Assembly (NCBI RefSeq): GCF_000015445.1
Contig: NC_008783.1
Location: forward strand, 1,043,501-1,107,500
Reading direction: 5' to 3'
Source: Bartonella bacilliformis KC583
GTDB taxonomy: Bacteria; Pseudomonadota; Alphaproteobacteria; Rhizobiales; Rhizobiaceae
DNA length: 64,000 bases
Shown: positions 40,072 through 49,946 of the stretch, in pieces
Position numbering within the stretch: position 1 is the first letter of the stretch
Layout of the letters: the number at the start of each line of letters is the position of its first letter
Position numbers and translations under genes: made by a program
The notes under the pieces: generated by a model
What the model saw: the letters and a program-made list of their open reading frames with translations, nothing else
Database searches by the model: none
Told to the model about the DNA's origin: nothing

Positions 40072-41910
40072 ATGGAATATAATCGTAATTTCTTTATCGC
40101 CATTGGATTATCTCTTATCATTTTTGTTGCGTGGCATTTTTTGTATATTGTTCCTCAACATGAAAATCTGAAAAACGCGCAGACTATTGAACAACAAGCG
40201 TTAAAACAAAATCCAGCATCGCCAACTTATGATGCGGATTTTTCTAATAATGCACAAACAAATCAATCGAGGCTGACAGCCGATCGTTCAATGACACCTG
40301 AAATACGTCGTGCAGAATTGGCAAAAACAGATCGTATTACAATTAAAACTGATGAACTTGAAGGTTCCATTAATCTTGTTGGAGCTCAATTTGATGATCT
40401 TTTTCTCAAAAAATATCACCTAACGGTTGACAAAACATCGCCTCAAATTTCTTTATTGAATCCCAACGGTTTCAAAACATCCTACCTTGCTGAATTTGGT
40501 TTTACGAGCTCATCCTTACCAGAAAAAGCCTTGCCACAATCAAATACACAATGGCAGATAGAAAGTGAAAATACGATCCTTACTCCTTCAACGCCTGTTA
40601 CTTTGGTCTACAATAATGGGCAAGGACAAATTTTCCGTCGAACCATTTCTATTGACGATCATTACATGTTCACCATTGAGGATTCTATCAATAACGAGAG
40701 TGACAATCCAGTACATCTTTCATCTTACGCTCGAGTTGCACGTGCTGCTCCACCAGAACACGCACAAGCAACCTATTTGCTCCATGAAGGTATGATTGGC
40801 ATTGCTGGTAATTCACTTAAAACTGAAACATATGAAGCCTTATCGGAACTTACCCTTAATCCTGAAGATGGTCAGAAAAGCTTAACTTTCCAGAAAGTTA
40901 CAGGAGGCTGGATTGGTATAACTGATAAATATTGGGCTGTAGCGGTCATTCCCTCACAAAATCAGGAATATACAAGTCGCTTTGTTTATTTTGATCGATT
41001 GAACACCCATTATCAATCTGATTTGCAGAGTGCACTTTTAAGCATTGCTCCTCGTGAAACAAAAACCATAATCAATTATCTTTTTGCCGGTGCAAAACGC
41101 GTTGAAATCATTAATCAATATCAAAATCAGCTACAAATTAAGAAATTTGGCCTCTTAATCGATTGGGGTTGGTTTGATTTTATTACCAAACCAATGTTTT
41201 CCCTCATTCATATTCTCTACGAACAAACAGGCAATTTTGGTATCGCTATTCTTCTCACCACGGTTCTTTTGAAAACACTTCTATTCCCGCTTGCTAATAA
41301 ATCCTACATATCTATGGCACGCATGAAAATCATACAGCCAATGATGCAAGAAATTAAGGAGAAATATGCAGAAGATCGAGTCAAACAACAACACGCAATA
41401 ATACAATTATATAAAACGCAAAAAATCAATCCCCTGGCAGGTTGCTTGCCAATGCTTATTCAGTTCCCAATATTTTTTGCCCTTTATAAGGTTCTTTATA
41501 TTACCCTTGAAATGCGGCATGCACCTTTCTTTGGCTGGATTCAGGATTTAGCCGCTCCTGATCCAACATCTATTTTTAACCTATTTGGCTTCCTACCTTA
41601 TGCAGTACCAGCATTTTTTGTAATTGGTGCGTGGCCTTTAGTTATGGGAATAACAATGTTTCTACAAATGCAGATGAACCCACCTCCTGTAGATCCTATA
41701 CAAGCTACACTTTTTGCATGGCTGCCAATTATCTTTACGTTTATGCTAGCATCTTTTCCTGCAGGTCTTGTCATCTATTGGGCATGGAACAATACATTGT
41801 CGATTATTCAACAAAGTATTATCATGAAACGTCAAGGTGTGAAAATTGAACTTTTTAATAATATTAAAACTATTTGGCAAAAAGCACCTAAAAAAGAAGT
41901 GCATAAATGA
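40072..41910 (+). CDS. yidC: Membrane protein insertase YidC
   Basis: 612 residues. TM1 is at about 6-28, a periplasmic domain of roughly 320 residues follows, and the conserved five-TM core begins near residue 365 with the conserved [10 protein letters not shown] region and [17 protein letters not shown]. It inserts and folds inner-membrane proteins with or without Sec. Length is normal for alphaproteobacteria. Its TGA overlaps the next ATG. Confidence 0.97.
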   Translation: MEYNRNFFIAIGLSLIIFVAWHFLYIVPQHENLKNAQTIEQQALKQNPASPTYDADFSNNAQTNQSRLTADRSMTPEIRRAELAKTDRITIKTDELEGSINLVGAQFDDLFLKKYHLTVDKTSPQISLLNPNGFKTSYLAEFGFTSSSLPEKALPQSNTQWQIESENTILTPSTPVTLVYNNGQGQIFRRTISIDDHYMFTIEDSINNESDNPVHLSSYARVARAAPPEHAQATYLLHEGMIGIAGNSLKTETYEALSELTLNPEDGQKSLTFQKVTGGWIGITDKYWAVAVIPSQNQEYTSRFVYFDRLNTHYQSDLQSALLSIAPRETKTIINYLFAGAKRVEIINQYQNQLQIKKFGLLIDWGWFDFITKPMFSLIHILYEQTGNFGIAILLTTVLLKTLLFPLANKSYISMARMKIIQPMMQEIKEKYAEDRVKQQHAIIQLYKTQKINPLAGCLPMLIQFPIFFALYKVLYITLEMRHAPFFGWIQDLAAPDPTSIFNLFGFLPYAVPAFFVIGAWPLVMGITMFLQMQMNPPPVDPIQATLFAWLPIIFTFMLASFPAGLVIYWAWNNTLSIIQQSIIMKRQGVKIELFNNIKTIWQKAPKKEVHK

Positions 41911-42554
41911 CACAATGTTCTGCATTTTCTGGAATTTTTTTTCGTAATTGGATTTTCATTCGTGGTGTTCCCACAATACAATTTCTTCCACCTGAAGGGC
42001 CACCAGAAATCGCATTTGCAGGACGTTCCAATGTTGGAAAATCTTCTTTAATCAATGCGCTTGTACAGCAAAAAGGGCTAGCACGCACTTCAAATACACC
42101 AGGACGAACACAAGAACTCAACTATTTTGTTCCTGACGGTTTCAGTGGCTCAAAAGAAGACTTTCCTCCTATGGCATTAGTAGATATGCCGGGTTATGGT
42201 TTTGCACAAGCCCCAAAAAATCTCGTTGATGCATGGACACATCTGGTTTTTAACTATTTACGAGGTCGTACAACACTGAAACGTGTTTATATTTTAATTG
42301 ATTCACGTCACGGAATTAAAAAAAATGATGAAGAGGTTCTCGATCTACTTGATAAAGCAGCTGTTTCTTACCAAATTATTCTAACAAAGAGTGATAAAAT
42401 AAAATCGAATATGCTGGAAAACTTAATGACAACTACACAAATGAGCCTTCTTAAACGTCCTGCTGCTTATCCTGAATTGCTTACCACCTCTGCGGAAAAA
42501 GCCTTAGGTTTGGAAGAATTGCGTACGGCTATTTTGCAAGCAGTTGTGCAATAA
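41907..42554 (+). CDS. yihA: Ribosome biogenesis GTPase YihA/EngB
   Basis: 215 residues. All G motifs are present: G-R-S-N-V-G-K-S-S (G1), T-P-G-R-T-Q (G2), D-M-P-G-Y-G (G3), T-K-S-D-K (G4) and T-S-A (G5). It is needed for large ribosomal subunit assembly and proper division. ATGA overlap with yidC. In many rhizobia argB follows; here it does not, which fits the reduced amino-acid synthesis of Bartonella. Confidence 0.95.
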   Translation: MTQCSAFSGIFFRNWIFIRGVPTIQFLPPEGPPEIAFAGRSNVGKSSLINALVQQKGLARTSNTPGRTQELNYFVPDGFSGSKEDFPPMALVDMPGYGFAQAPKNLVDAWTHLVFNYLRGRTTLKRVYILIDSRHGIKKNDEEVLDLLDKAAVSYQIILTKSDKIKSNMLENLMTTTQMSLLKRPAAYPELLTTSAEKALGLEELRTAILQAVVQ

Positions 42555-42690
42555 AATAGCCTCCTATTTAATATATTATTAAGTACAATTATTAACAGTT
42601 TTTCATCATCTTGTTCTTTCAACAAAGCATCTTTATAAAATTTTTTATTGTCTGAAAGAATTCATTAACTTTATTTGATCGTGCCAGATT

Positions 42691-43383
42691 ATGTTAACAC
42701 TTTTTCACTATCCCCTATCCTCTGCCTCTCGCTTTATACGCCTTGTTCTTGGAGAATATGGTATAGCCACCCACCTTATTGAGGAACATGAATGGGCAAG
42801 AAGACCAGAATTTCTTGCACTTAATCCAGCAGGACATTTACCGGTTCTTCTTGATGAACAAGAGACGGTATTATCAGGTGCCATTGTTATTTATGAATAT
42901 TTAGATGAAACACGTGGCAGTTTACGAAAAGAAAAAAAATTTTTTCCTGAAAATCCTCTAAACCGTGCTGAGGTACGTCGTCTCAATCACTGGTTTTTAA
43001 GTAAATTAGAAAATGAAGCAACGCGCCATATTGTACGAGAACGAATCTATAAATGTGAAATGCCTATAGCCATTGGTGGCGGAGCTCCTAATTCGCAAAT
43101 TTTACGGACTGCACGCGCCAATATTCCACCGCATATAAACTATCTAAATTGGCTCTGTGCATCTCGTGATTGGTTAGCTGGCTCTGAATTATCCTACGCA
43201 GATTTAGCGGCAGCAGCTTCTATCTCTGTACTTGATTTTCTAGGAGAAATTGACTGGGAACAATTCCCTGCTGCCCAAGAATGGTATACGCGGATTAAAT
43301 CGCGTCCATCTTTTCGCCCTCTTTTAACTGACAGAATCCGAGGAATTACACCAAGTTCTCATTATACTGATCTTGATTTTTAA
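42691..43383 (+). CDS. Glutathione S-transferase family protein
   Basis: 230 residues. The N-terminal thioredoxin-like domain includes L-N-P-A-G-H-L-P-V-L and a cis-Pro region, then S-G-A-I-V-I-Y-E-Y-L. The C-terminal helical domain has W-L-A-G-S-E-L-S-Y-A-D-L-A-A-A. The substrate is unknown. The start is ATG at 42691, with no strong ribosome binding site. Confidence 0.88.
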   Translation: MLTLFHYPLSSASRFIRLVLGEYGIATHLIEEHEWARRPEFLALNPAGHLPVLLDEQETVLSGAIVIYEYLDETRGSLRKEKKFFPENPLNRAEVRRLNHWFLSKLENEATRHIVRERIYKCEMPIAIGGGAPNSQILRTARANIPPHINYLNWLCASRDWLAGSELSYADLAAAASISVLDFLGEIDWEQFPAAQEWYTRIKSRPSFRPLLTDRIRGITPSSHYTDLDF

Positions 43384-43829
43384 GCGAAAAATTCTGCCAA
43401 TCGTACCACATGCCTTATTAACAATTCACAGTCTTAACCAATTTTTTTGCTAATTACCAAAAACAGAATCGATCATATTATAAGATTTCAACTGCATTAC
43501 ATGACTCTCTGTTTCTGAATATCTTTTGAGAAATCTGCGTATAGCCAATCTAAAATATATGGACCCCCACAGATATGATACTCCTATCACAGTAATAATT
43601 ATATTCTTCATAGGGCAAATTATACTAGGCACTACATCATCTTAAAACATTATATTTGAAAAATTCTTTTTTCCTTCTACGAACACCTTATCATTTTGAA
43701 AACAATGCGTATAAACCTGCTATCAACTTAAATAAACGCGCAAAAGATTTAACCTTTATGTAAAAAATAATTGGAAAGAAGAAGAAAACTCGCTTACATA
43801 CAAAGAACAAATATCATGAGGAGAAGAGT
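43384..43829. other. 446-nt gap before dapB
   Basis: Mostly AT-rich. A 60-codon minus-strand frame (43450-43632) has a hydrophobic start M-K-N-I-I-I-T-V-I-G but no ribosome binding site, so I leave it unassigned. GAGGAGAAGAG at 43819-43828 is the dapB ribosome binding site. Confidence 0.5.
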
Positions 43830-44636
43830 ATGCGCCTTGTTGTTGTTGGTGCTAATGGAAGAATGGGGCGCGAGCTTATTACAGCTTGCCAAAATAGAGA
43901 AGATATAGAATTGAGTGGTGTTCTTGTACGCGAAAAATCACCATTTGTAGGACAAGACGTCAGCATATTGATTGGTTCAGCCCCACTTGGAATTCGTATC
44001 ACTGATGACCCAGAAAACGCTTTTTCTAATGCAGATGGTATTGTAGATTTTTCTCAACCACAAGCTAGTGTTATCCACGCTGATTATGCCGCTCAAAAAG
44101 GCCTCGTTCATATTATTGGAACAACTGGATTTAGCAAGGAAGAAGATGCACAAATTGCAATTTCTGCAACGCGGACAACCATTGTTAAGTCAGAAAATAT
44201 GAGCCTTGGAGTAAATCTTTTAGCCAATTTTGTAAAAAAAGCAGCCAAAGCATTAGGAGCTCATGATTTTGATATTGAAATTTGTGAAATGCATCACTCT
44301 AAAAAAGTTGATGCTCCTTCTGGAACAGCTCTTCTTCTTGGAAATGCAGCAGCCGAAGGTCGTCATGTTGCACTTAAAGAAGTCAGTGCTAGCGGTCGCA
44401 ACGGCTATACAGGTGAACGCAAAAAAGGCACGATTGGCTTCGCCTGCCTAAGAGGTGGAACAGTCATTGGTGACCACAGCGTTATTTTTGCAGGCTTAAA
44501 CGAACGCATTACTTTTTCACACTCAGCACAAGAACGTTCTATTTTTGCTCATGGTGCATTAAAGGCAGCTTTATGGGCAAAAAATTATAAAAATGGTCTT
44601 TATTCAATGCTTGATGTCTTAGAATTGAACAATTAA
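43830..44636 (+). CDS. dapB: 4-hydroxy-tetrahydrodipicolinate reductase
   Basis: 268 residues. NAD(P) site [11 protein letters not shown]. Catalytic and substrate residues are in [16 protein letters not shown]. Lysine/diaminopimelate pathway, supplying peptidoglycan. Strong GGAG upstream of ATG. gpmA follows 25 nt later, an arrangement shared with Brucella. Confidence 0.97.
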   Translation: MRLVVVGANGRMGRELITACQNREDIELSGVLVREKSPFVGQDVSILIGSAPLGIRITDDPENAFSNADGIVDFSQPQASVIHADYAAQKGLVHIIGTTGFSKEEDAQIAISATRTTIVKSENMSLGVNLLANFVKKAAKALGAHDFDIEICEMHHSKKVDAPSGTALLLGNAAAEGRHVALKEVSASGRNGYTGERKKGTIGFACLRGGTVIGDHSVIFAGLNERITFSHSAQERSIFAHGALKAALWAKNYKNGLYSMLDVLELNN

Positions 44637-44661
44637 TTTTAAATATTGCAGGAAATTCATA

Positions 44662-45282
44662 ATGAGACGCACACTTGTATTAGTCCGTCATGGACAAAGC
44701 GAATGGAATATCAAAAATCTTTTCACTGGCTGGAAAGACCCAGATTTAACAGAAAAAGGGCGCACAGAAGCAATAACAGCAGGAAAGAATCTAAAAAAAG
44801 CTGGTTTAAAATTTGATATTGCTTATACATCTGCATTACAGCGTGCACAAAAAACTGCTCAACATATTCTAGAACAGATGGCACAGCCCGACCTGCAATT
44901 GATAAAAAACTCAGCCTTAAATGAGCGTGATTATGGTGACCTATCTGGTCTCAATAAAGATGACGCGCGTCAGCGATGGGGACAAGAACAAGTGCATATA
45001 TGGCGTCGTTCTTATACGATCGCTCCCCCTAATGGGGAAAGCTTGCGTGATACTGGTGCACGCGTTTGGCCTTATTATTTCCACCATATTCAACCTCATA
45101 TTTTGCGTTCTCAAACTGTTTTGATTGTTGCACACGGTAATTCTCTTCGTGCTCTCATTATGGTGCTTGAAGGCTTGAGTAGCGAGGAAATTGTATTGCA
45201 AGAATTAGCAACTGGTGTTCCTATTATTTACGAATTTAATGCTGACTCAACAATTTTATCAAAAAAAATTATCCAATCTTAA
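44662..45282 (+). CDS. gpmA: 2,3-bisphosphoglycerate-dependent phosphoglycerate mutase
   Basis: 206 residues. The phosphohistidine motif is [10 protein letters not shown], with E-R-D-Y-G-D-L-S-G and the second His in [10 protein letters not shown]. It is shorter than the roughly 250-residue E. coli enzyme, lacking the C-terminal flap, as is usual in alphaproteobacteria. It interconverts 3- and 2-phosphoglycerate. Confidence 0.96.
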   Translation: MRRTLVLVRHGQSEWNIKNLFTGWKDPDLTEKGRTEAITAGKNLKKAGLKFDIAYTSALQRAQKTAQHILEQMAQPDLQLIKNSALNERDYGDLSGLNKDDARQRWGQEQVHIWRRSYTIAPPNGESLRDTGARVWPYYFHHIQPHILRSQTVLIVAHGNSLRALIMVLEGLSSEEIVLQELATGVPIIYEFNADSTILSKKIIQS

Positions 45283-45389
45283 ATGACTAAAATCACAATC
45301 AGTATACAAAACTTCATCCAATTTATCGCGTCATGAACTTTTATAATTCGATTGACAGGTTTGTATCACCAGCTTAGATAGACCTTATT

Positions 45390-45474
45390 GCCCAGATGGC
45401 GGAATTGGTAGACGCGCAGGTTTCAGGTATCTGTGCTGCGAAGCGTGGAGGTTCGAGTCCTCTTCTGGGCACCA
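45390..45474 (+). tRNA. tRNA-Leu(CAG)
   Basis: An 85-nt class II tRNA with encoded CCA. The acceptor is GCCCAGA/TCTGGGC, the anticodon stem-loop CAGGT-TTCAGGT-ATCTG has anticodon CAG, a short variable arm follows, and the T-loop is TTCGAGT. Its last 16 nt plus 5 downstream bases form the left attachment repeat of the prophage remnant. Confidence 0.97.
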
Positions 45475-45479
45475 TTTTG
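45459..45479 (+). repeat. attL: 21-bp direct repeat at the tRNA-Leu end
   Basis: The 21 bp that start CCTCTTCTGGGCACCA are the 3' end of tRNA-Leu and recur exactly at 58266-58286. A repeat of a tRNA 3' end next to an integrase is the classic mark of site-specific integration. Preceding bases differ (T here, A at the other copy). Confidence 0.9.
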
Positions 45480-45601
45480 CTTTTTTCAGCGTTTAACACA
45501 TTGATTTAATTTATCTTTTTTTTAAAATGAGGGATAATATAATAAAAGTGAGGGAATAGGATTTTCCAACTTGCCTCTGTAAACCTCATAAAAATTGACC
45601 T

Positions 45602-45835
45602 TCAAGAGTAGAACGAAAAGAGATAATTAACTCTTTCACCAAATAAATCTGGGTGACACTCTGCACACTCAATCCCTATTTCATTGCCACTAATTTTTAA
45701 ATCAAAAGCCACTCTTGCAGATATATCCCGAACATAATGGCCCTTGTAAAAGAAAGACAATGGCCTACTTTTACAGAAAGGCATTGTTTCTTTAAGTTCT
45801 ACGGAGTTTTTAAAAATTTTAAGGTTCAGGCACAT
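45602..45835 (-). CDS. Small hypothetical frame (doubtful)
   Basis: 77 codons with no clear ribosome binding site. The C-terminal part (G-N-E-I-G-I-E-C-A-E-C-H-P-D-L-F) has a protein-like C-A-E-C-H-P motif and may be the end of a decayed gene. The corresponding segment is missing after the second attachment repeat. I do not recognise it. Confidence 0.3.
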   Translation of the reverse strand: MCLNLKIFKNSVELKETMPFCKSRPLSFFYKGHYVRDISARVAFDLKISGNEIGIECAECHPDLFGERVNYLFSFYS

Positions 45836-45954
45836 CCATCATAAATGGAAAATGACGCGAATTAAGCATTAATAATTTGTTTTATTATAGCATCATAAGT
45901 TTTGTTTTTCGAGACAACACAGTATGAAACAAAGCGCGATTTTCTGACTCATCC

Positions 45955-45993
45955 ATAAACAATCACAGAGGGGAGAAAGTCAAAAGGAAAAAA
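45955..45993 (+). promoter_or_regulatory. Conserved leader of VM-type copy 1
   Basis: These 39 nt before the ATG, including GAGGGGAGAAAG and AAAAGGAAA as possible ribosome binding sites, are identical to 58434-58472 before copy 2, and identity runs a further 15 nt into the gene. Flanking DNA is clearly diverged, so the leader appears constrained or recently converted. Confidence 0.6.
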
Positions 45994-47938
45994 ATGCAAT
46001 TGAAGCTGTTGTTATTCTTCTTGAGCTGGCTCTTGACTCTTCATACTTCTTTTTCTGCGCCTATTCCTCCAGAACAGCACAAAGTTGAGACTGGGAGTAG
46101 ACAGATTTATTCGTGTTACTACAACCCGTACAACAGGCGAGTATTGTTATGCCCCAGTCTTTACAAAAGGAGATGGCTATATCTATCTCAATAACTGTAA
46201 TTCTTCTACCGTTAAAGCGGCTCGCTATGACGTGTTTAAGAGAATCTCTTGGAAAATAAATGATATCTGGTTGTGCATGACAGCCCCTAGTTCAGTTACA
46301 GGTATTGGTGAACAATCTACAGCTGAGTGGGATTATATTTTATTAAGACCTTGTGTGATCAATGATCTCAATCAACAATGGATTATTGACAAAAATGTCA
46401 TTTATACAGCCGATAAAAAATTTCGTGTTAAAGACTATGGCTGGTATGCTTATATTACAAAAGACAAAACAGCTTCTTATGATCATACTTTAATCTCTGC
46501 AATGACTTCTTGGATAGACAGGGTTGCTATGCCCGGTAATATGAGTTTCAGGACCTTTATAAAGTGGATATATGTAACTCCAAGCCCTCTTACTTTTTGG
46601 AGCTATTATCTTCAAAATGACTCATCTTCAGCATCTAAAGTTCCGCTGCCTCTTTATTATAATCCAGAAAATGGTCATTTCGCGCAATATTACCCTAAAT
46701 ATGGATCCTTCTATTGTATGAATTCCACACAATCTTCCTCTCAAGAGTGGAATTGGGTAGAATGGACACCTTGCACGGATAAAGTTACTTTCGGTAAGAC
46801 CTCTTCCTACTGGGATATTTATCAGTTAAACGGAGATGAAGGTCTCATTCTGGATCAGAATAAAAATCCGCTTAGAGTCACTCGATACGGTACCCATTGG
46901 GGTGTGCCTTATACAGCTACACCTCGTTACATTATGACAGAAACAAAAGAATCCCCAACATCTAATTTTACTCTTGATTACTTCACTGCGCGATGGAATC
47001 GCTATGTTAATGGCAATTTAGGGGAGACACTTGATTATTGCCCTGCTCCTGGAAAAAAGGATACTGCACATACCTCTCATATACGAACGAAACGATCTTT
47101 ACCGACTGATTTTAAACTCACCGAGGCATGGATAACAAGACTATGGCAGATCGCCGTAAGTACGAGTTACCACGGTAGGGATCATATTGCTTTTTGTGGA
47201 ACCTGCCTATTACAAACTCTGCAAATGCTTGCTGAATTACAAACACGTTATCCCAATGAACCTCTTCCAGATGGACAAGGCTATTTCTTTAATACGCAGT
47301 ATTTAATGAATCCATTTTTCTCATTTCGTGAAAGATTTCCTGTGCTGACAGCAAGGCTTGAAAGTACAACGGCTTATTATAATTTGCCTTATCATCCAGG
47401 AGAAGATTTTATTACGCGGACCACGAGAATAGCACGTTCAGGAGCATTAATGTTGTTACCTCAATATGATTGGAGACCTTTTTCATCATTAGCGAGAGAC
47501 AGAAGCGATATGGAAAGAGTCATTCAAACAATGTTGAATACTCCTGTTGGAACAGCTTGGTTTGCTAGCATTATTATGTCAAGCCAGACAGGCATCACTG
47601 CTCATGCCCAACCTATTCTCAGAGTAGAGGAAGGACTAATAGTAGTCCCCACAAACGTATCTAATATGACTCAGACACAATTCACAACTGCTGTTAACGC
47701 CACAAATGATGTAGGAACAATTCTCAATCGTCTCTCATTCGGTGGAACTCGAACACTTCATGCACTTAGGGTTTATCAAATGGCTCAGCTATATGAACTT
47801 CCTTTGAGCATTTACATATCTGAAAACAATTGTACGGGAGAAGGAGAGCATAGAAGAGGCACTGGACGCAATCCTCTTGTTTCTCTCATTAATCAGTGTG
47901 GAAGTGGAAGTTCCGTTGGCAGATGTGCAATTCAATAG
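45994..47938 (+). pseudogene. VM-type (DUF1561/PF07598) secreted protein, copy 1, frameshifted
   Basis: The signal peptide (starting M-Q-L-K-L-L-L-F-F-L-S-W) is encoded in one frame from 45994. The rest, homologous to copies 2 and 3, is in another frame from about 46085 (617 codons). The shift falls between P-P-E-Q and V-D-R-F-I-R-V, outside any homopolymer. Downstream everything is conserved: QxW-like N-Q-Q-W, W-N-W-V-E-W, R-T-K-R (334-337 of the long frame), C-G-T-C with Cys374, H507 in A-H-A-Q-P-I and N524 in P-T-N. Without the signal peptide the product would stay in the cytoplasm. It was probably silenced recently. Confidence 0.85.
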
Positions 47939-48170
47939 CATAGCCTTTTAAGTCTTTGCAAAGCCATTGCTTCAAATGTGTGAAGATCGTGTTCAGTGCA
48001 TTCATAAGCCGTTCAAGATCAAGAATCAACAAAAATACGATCAACACTATCCATCGCGTTAAACGAAACATCAGTTTCATACCCTGGTAAATACTCATCA
48101 TTTCTTGCAAAAGCTCTTTCTCTGATTCCGTGAGCTCTAAACTCTTGCTCTTATTACTTTCTCTTTTTGC
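47889..48170 (-). CDS. Small membrane protein next to VM-type gene
   Basis: About 93 residues from M-A-K-R-E-S-N-K, with a charged helical N-terminus and one membrane segment (around L-T-R-W-I-V-L-I-V-F-L-L-I-L). It is convergent with the VM-type gene and overlaps its 3' end by 50 nt. A decayed relative lies at about 60483-60640 after copy 2. I do not recognise the family. Position beside the lysis genes would allow an antiholin- or holin-like role, which is speculation. Confidence 0.55.
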   Translation of the reverse strand, partial: AKRESNKSKSLELTESEKELLQEMMSIYQGMKLMFRLTRWIVLIVFLLILDLERLMNALNTIFTHLKQWLCKDLKGYAIELHICQRNFHFHTD

Positions 48171-48261
48171 CATCTTGCCAACCACACATATCTTCCTCCT
48201 GCTTGTTATGCTTTAAGAGATCTCTCGCTAAATTTGGATTAGAACTGATCACCTCTAAATC

Positions 48262-48375
48262 CTAGCGTTCCAAATAAATGGGTAACCACCCCACACAAGA
48301 AGCACGCTCATTTGTAGCGCATCCACTGAAACAGAGCAGAACGCACATCAAAATCACTTTTTCGGTTAATTTCAT
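48262..48375 (-). CDS. Rz1-like outer-membrane spanin lipoprotein
   Basis: 37 residues starting M-K-L-T-E-K-V-I-L-M and containing a lipobox-like C-F-S-G-C (predicted lipidated Cys19). It is nested in another frame inside the Rz-like coding region, the arrangement typical of phage Rz/Rz1 spanins. After cleavage the mature peptide would have 19 residues. Together with Rz it would fuse inner and outer membranes at lysis. Confidence 0.6.
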   Translation of the reverse strand: MKLTEKVILMCVLLCFSGCATNERASCVGWLPIYLER

Positions 48376-48530
48376 TTTCTACCTCAAGCCGTATTTTTGC
48401 TATCTTTAATGCACGCTCTGTTTGCTGGTGCTGCTCAGCTTTCTTCCCAAGATCAAAGACTTTTGCTAAAGCCATAAAAAACAGCCAAAGCTGCTAGAGT
48501 AATCAGGAAATATTCTTTCAACCAGGTCAT
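48308..48530 (-). pseudogene. Rz-like inner-membrane spanin, frameshifted
   Basis: Translation from the ATG at 48530, which overlaps the endolysin stop (ATGA), gives a membrane segment M-T-W-L-K-E-Y-F-L-I-T-L-A-A-L-A-V-F and then stops. The coiled-coil part (A-L-A-K-V-F-D-L-G-K-K-A-E-Q-H to M-R-Y-K) continues in another frame. The switch lies at a T6 run; with T5 the two parts join. The joined protein of about 73 residues has the topology of an i-spanin. Slippage at the T-run could still give some product. Confidence 0.55.
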
Positions 48531-49189
48531 AAGCGTTTTTCCTGAAAACGTTTGGCAACCAAGACAAGTCCTATACAGGCAGAAAAAACCATAATGGAAG
48601 CTAAAGCCCATTGAACAGGACCCTGCCCTGTAAAAATCCCTGTTAAACCTGATAAAGAACCAATGATGGGAGCAAGAACTTCTGCTTTAAAAGAATGACT
48701 GGGCCCTTTGGTTTCTACTTTTTGATAATTGGAACACACATAAGCCCCTTTGACCCATAGGCCAGCTTCTGCTGCCCGACGATTGGCAAGCCCCTGCAAA
48801 CGCTTTCCCCCTGCCCGGATCCATTTTTGCAATTCAGAGGGTACGGCTTCATAATCACCTTTGTTCAGCTTTTTCAAAAGCGTCGAGTTGCAAAAAGCTT
48901 CTCCTCCCACATTATAACAAAATGATACAAGAGCAGCGAATTGCTCATCGCTTAAAGAAATAATGACAGCCTGTTCAACAGTTTTTTCAAATTGTTTTAA
49001 GTCTTGTCGTAAAACGATCTCTGCTTCACTTTCAGTGATCTTCATGCCTTCCTGTACAATGGGTTGTCCTGCTTGTGCTGTATGGCCATAGCCTATTGTC
49101 CACACTCCAATGGCATCTTGATAGGCGCACAAACGTACCCCCTCCCATCGCTTAATGAGTGCAAGTCCTTCTTTGGATATTTTTCGCAT
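48527..49189 (-). CDS. Phage endolysin (GH24 lysozyme) with C-terminal membrane segments
   Basis: 220 residues from M-R-K-I-S-K-E-G. The T4-lysozyme triad geometry is exact: E16 in R-W-E-G, D25 in Y-Q-D-A and T31 in W-T-I-G-Y-G-H (spacings of 9 and 6). GGAGAAG lies six bases before this ATG, so I do not use the longer frame to 49414. Residues from about 165 carry two hydrophobic stretches (A-P-I-I-G-S-L and I-M-V-F-S-A-C-I-G-L-V-L-V), so the enzyme may be membrane-tethered. It is the first gene of a lysis cassette followed by Rz and Rz1. Confidence 0.9.
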   Translation of the reverse strand: MRKISKEGLALIKRWEGVRLCAYQDAIGVWTIGYGHTAQAGQPIVQEGMKITESEAEIVLRQDLKQFEKTVEQAVIISLSDEQFAALVSFCYNVGGEAFCNSTLLKKLNKGDYEAVPSELQKWIRAGGKRLQGLANRRAAEAGLWVKGAYVCSNYQKVETKGPSHSFKAEVLAPIIGSLSGLTGIFTGQGPVQWALASIMVFSACIGLVLVAKRFQEKRL

Positions 49190-49414
49190 ATGTCTTCTCC
49201 CCATAAAAAAAGCCCATCCCTTATGGATAAGATATTGAAGGGCAATTTTTGCAAGGTGCGGATTGAAAATCACAACGGAATGCCATTCAGTTTTGTCTAC
49301 TCGCTGATTAGTCGTTTTATCGGTATAACTCTGTGAGGTAGCGATACGAAAATTGACCACCTCGGCTCCAAGAAGCCATTCTTCTACTTTCTGGATCTGC
49401 ACCGAAGTAACCAA
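49190..49414 (-). pseudogene. Fragment of single-stranded DNA-binding protein
   Basis: The frame preceding and continuous with the endolysin contains V-N-F-R-I-A-T-S-Q-S-Y and K-T-E-W-H-S-V-V-I-F-N-P-H-L-A-K, the core of bacterial SSB (usual form N-L-R-I-A-T-S-E-S and K-T-E-W-H-x-V-V-x-F). Both ends of SSB are missing or degenerate. It lies directly before the endolysin with no stop between, so a fusion reading is possible but unlikely given the internal ribosome binding site. Confidence 0.7.
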
Positions 49415-49743
49415 TTAAAATGACTTTATTAAACATACTGATAGCCCCACCCTTTATGTTACTCTTTTTTAGAGGAAAAAACGCGTTATCTTTAAAGCTG
49501 AATATTGAAATTTAATACAGAAACTCAACAACTATTTTTACAACGCTAATTATAACATAATTATCTCATCTATAAAAACAAAAAGCATGAATAACTTACT
49601 GAACATAATAATTATTTATACATCATTATAAAATATTTTTGCTTGTTTCTGTTGTAAATTTTTATCCAATTCTTTGTTCATTGAGTTGTTAAATGTCGAA
49701 CTTTTTTGTGCGATACTAACTATCTAAAGACTGAGGGGGGTGA
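49415..49743. other. 329-nt AT-rich gap
   Basis: Contains no gene-like frame. The last 15 nt include GAGGGGGGTGA, a strong ribosome binding site for hicA. Confidence 0.55.
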
Positions 49744-49931
49744 ATGAAAAGAGAAGCACTGCTTAGAGAACTGCGCAAAGAAGCTAGAAAAGAGGTATTC
49801 ATTATAGTGAGGTTCCAGATGCAGGAAAAGGCTCGCATTACTTAGTAAATTTTGGAGATAAACAACTGTCGTTAAATCTAGTGAATGAACCCCAATCTAC
49901 GAAAATAATCAAAAAGCAGTTAGGAATATGA
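49744..49931 (+). pseudogene. HicA toxin, frameshifted
   Basis: The first frame reads M-K-R-E-A-L-L-R-E-L-R-K-E-A-R-K and then fails. The next frame continues I-H-Y-S-E-V-P-D-A-G-K-G-S-H-Y-L-V-N-F-G, including the G-S-H active-site His of HicA mRNA interferases, to a TGA at 49929. The switch lies at an A4 tract (49788-49791); A5 would restore the frame. It is followed 15 nt later by an intact hicB. Confidence 0.8.
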
Positions 49932-49946
49932 GTTCCTTCACTTTAA

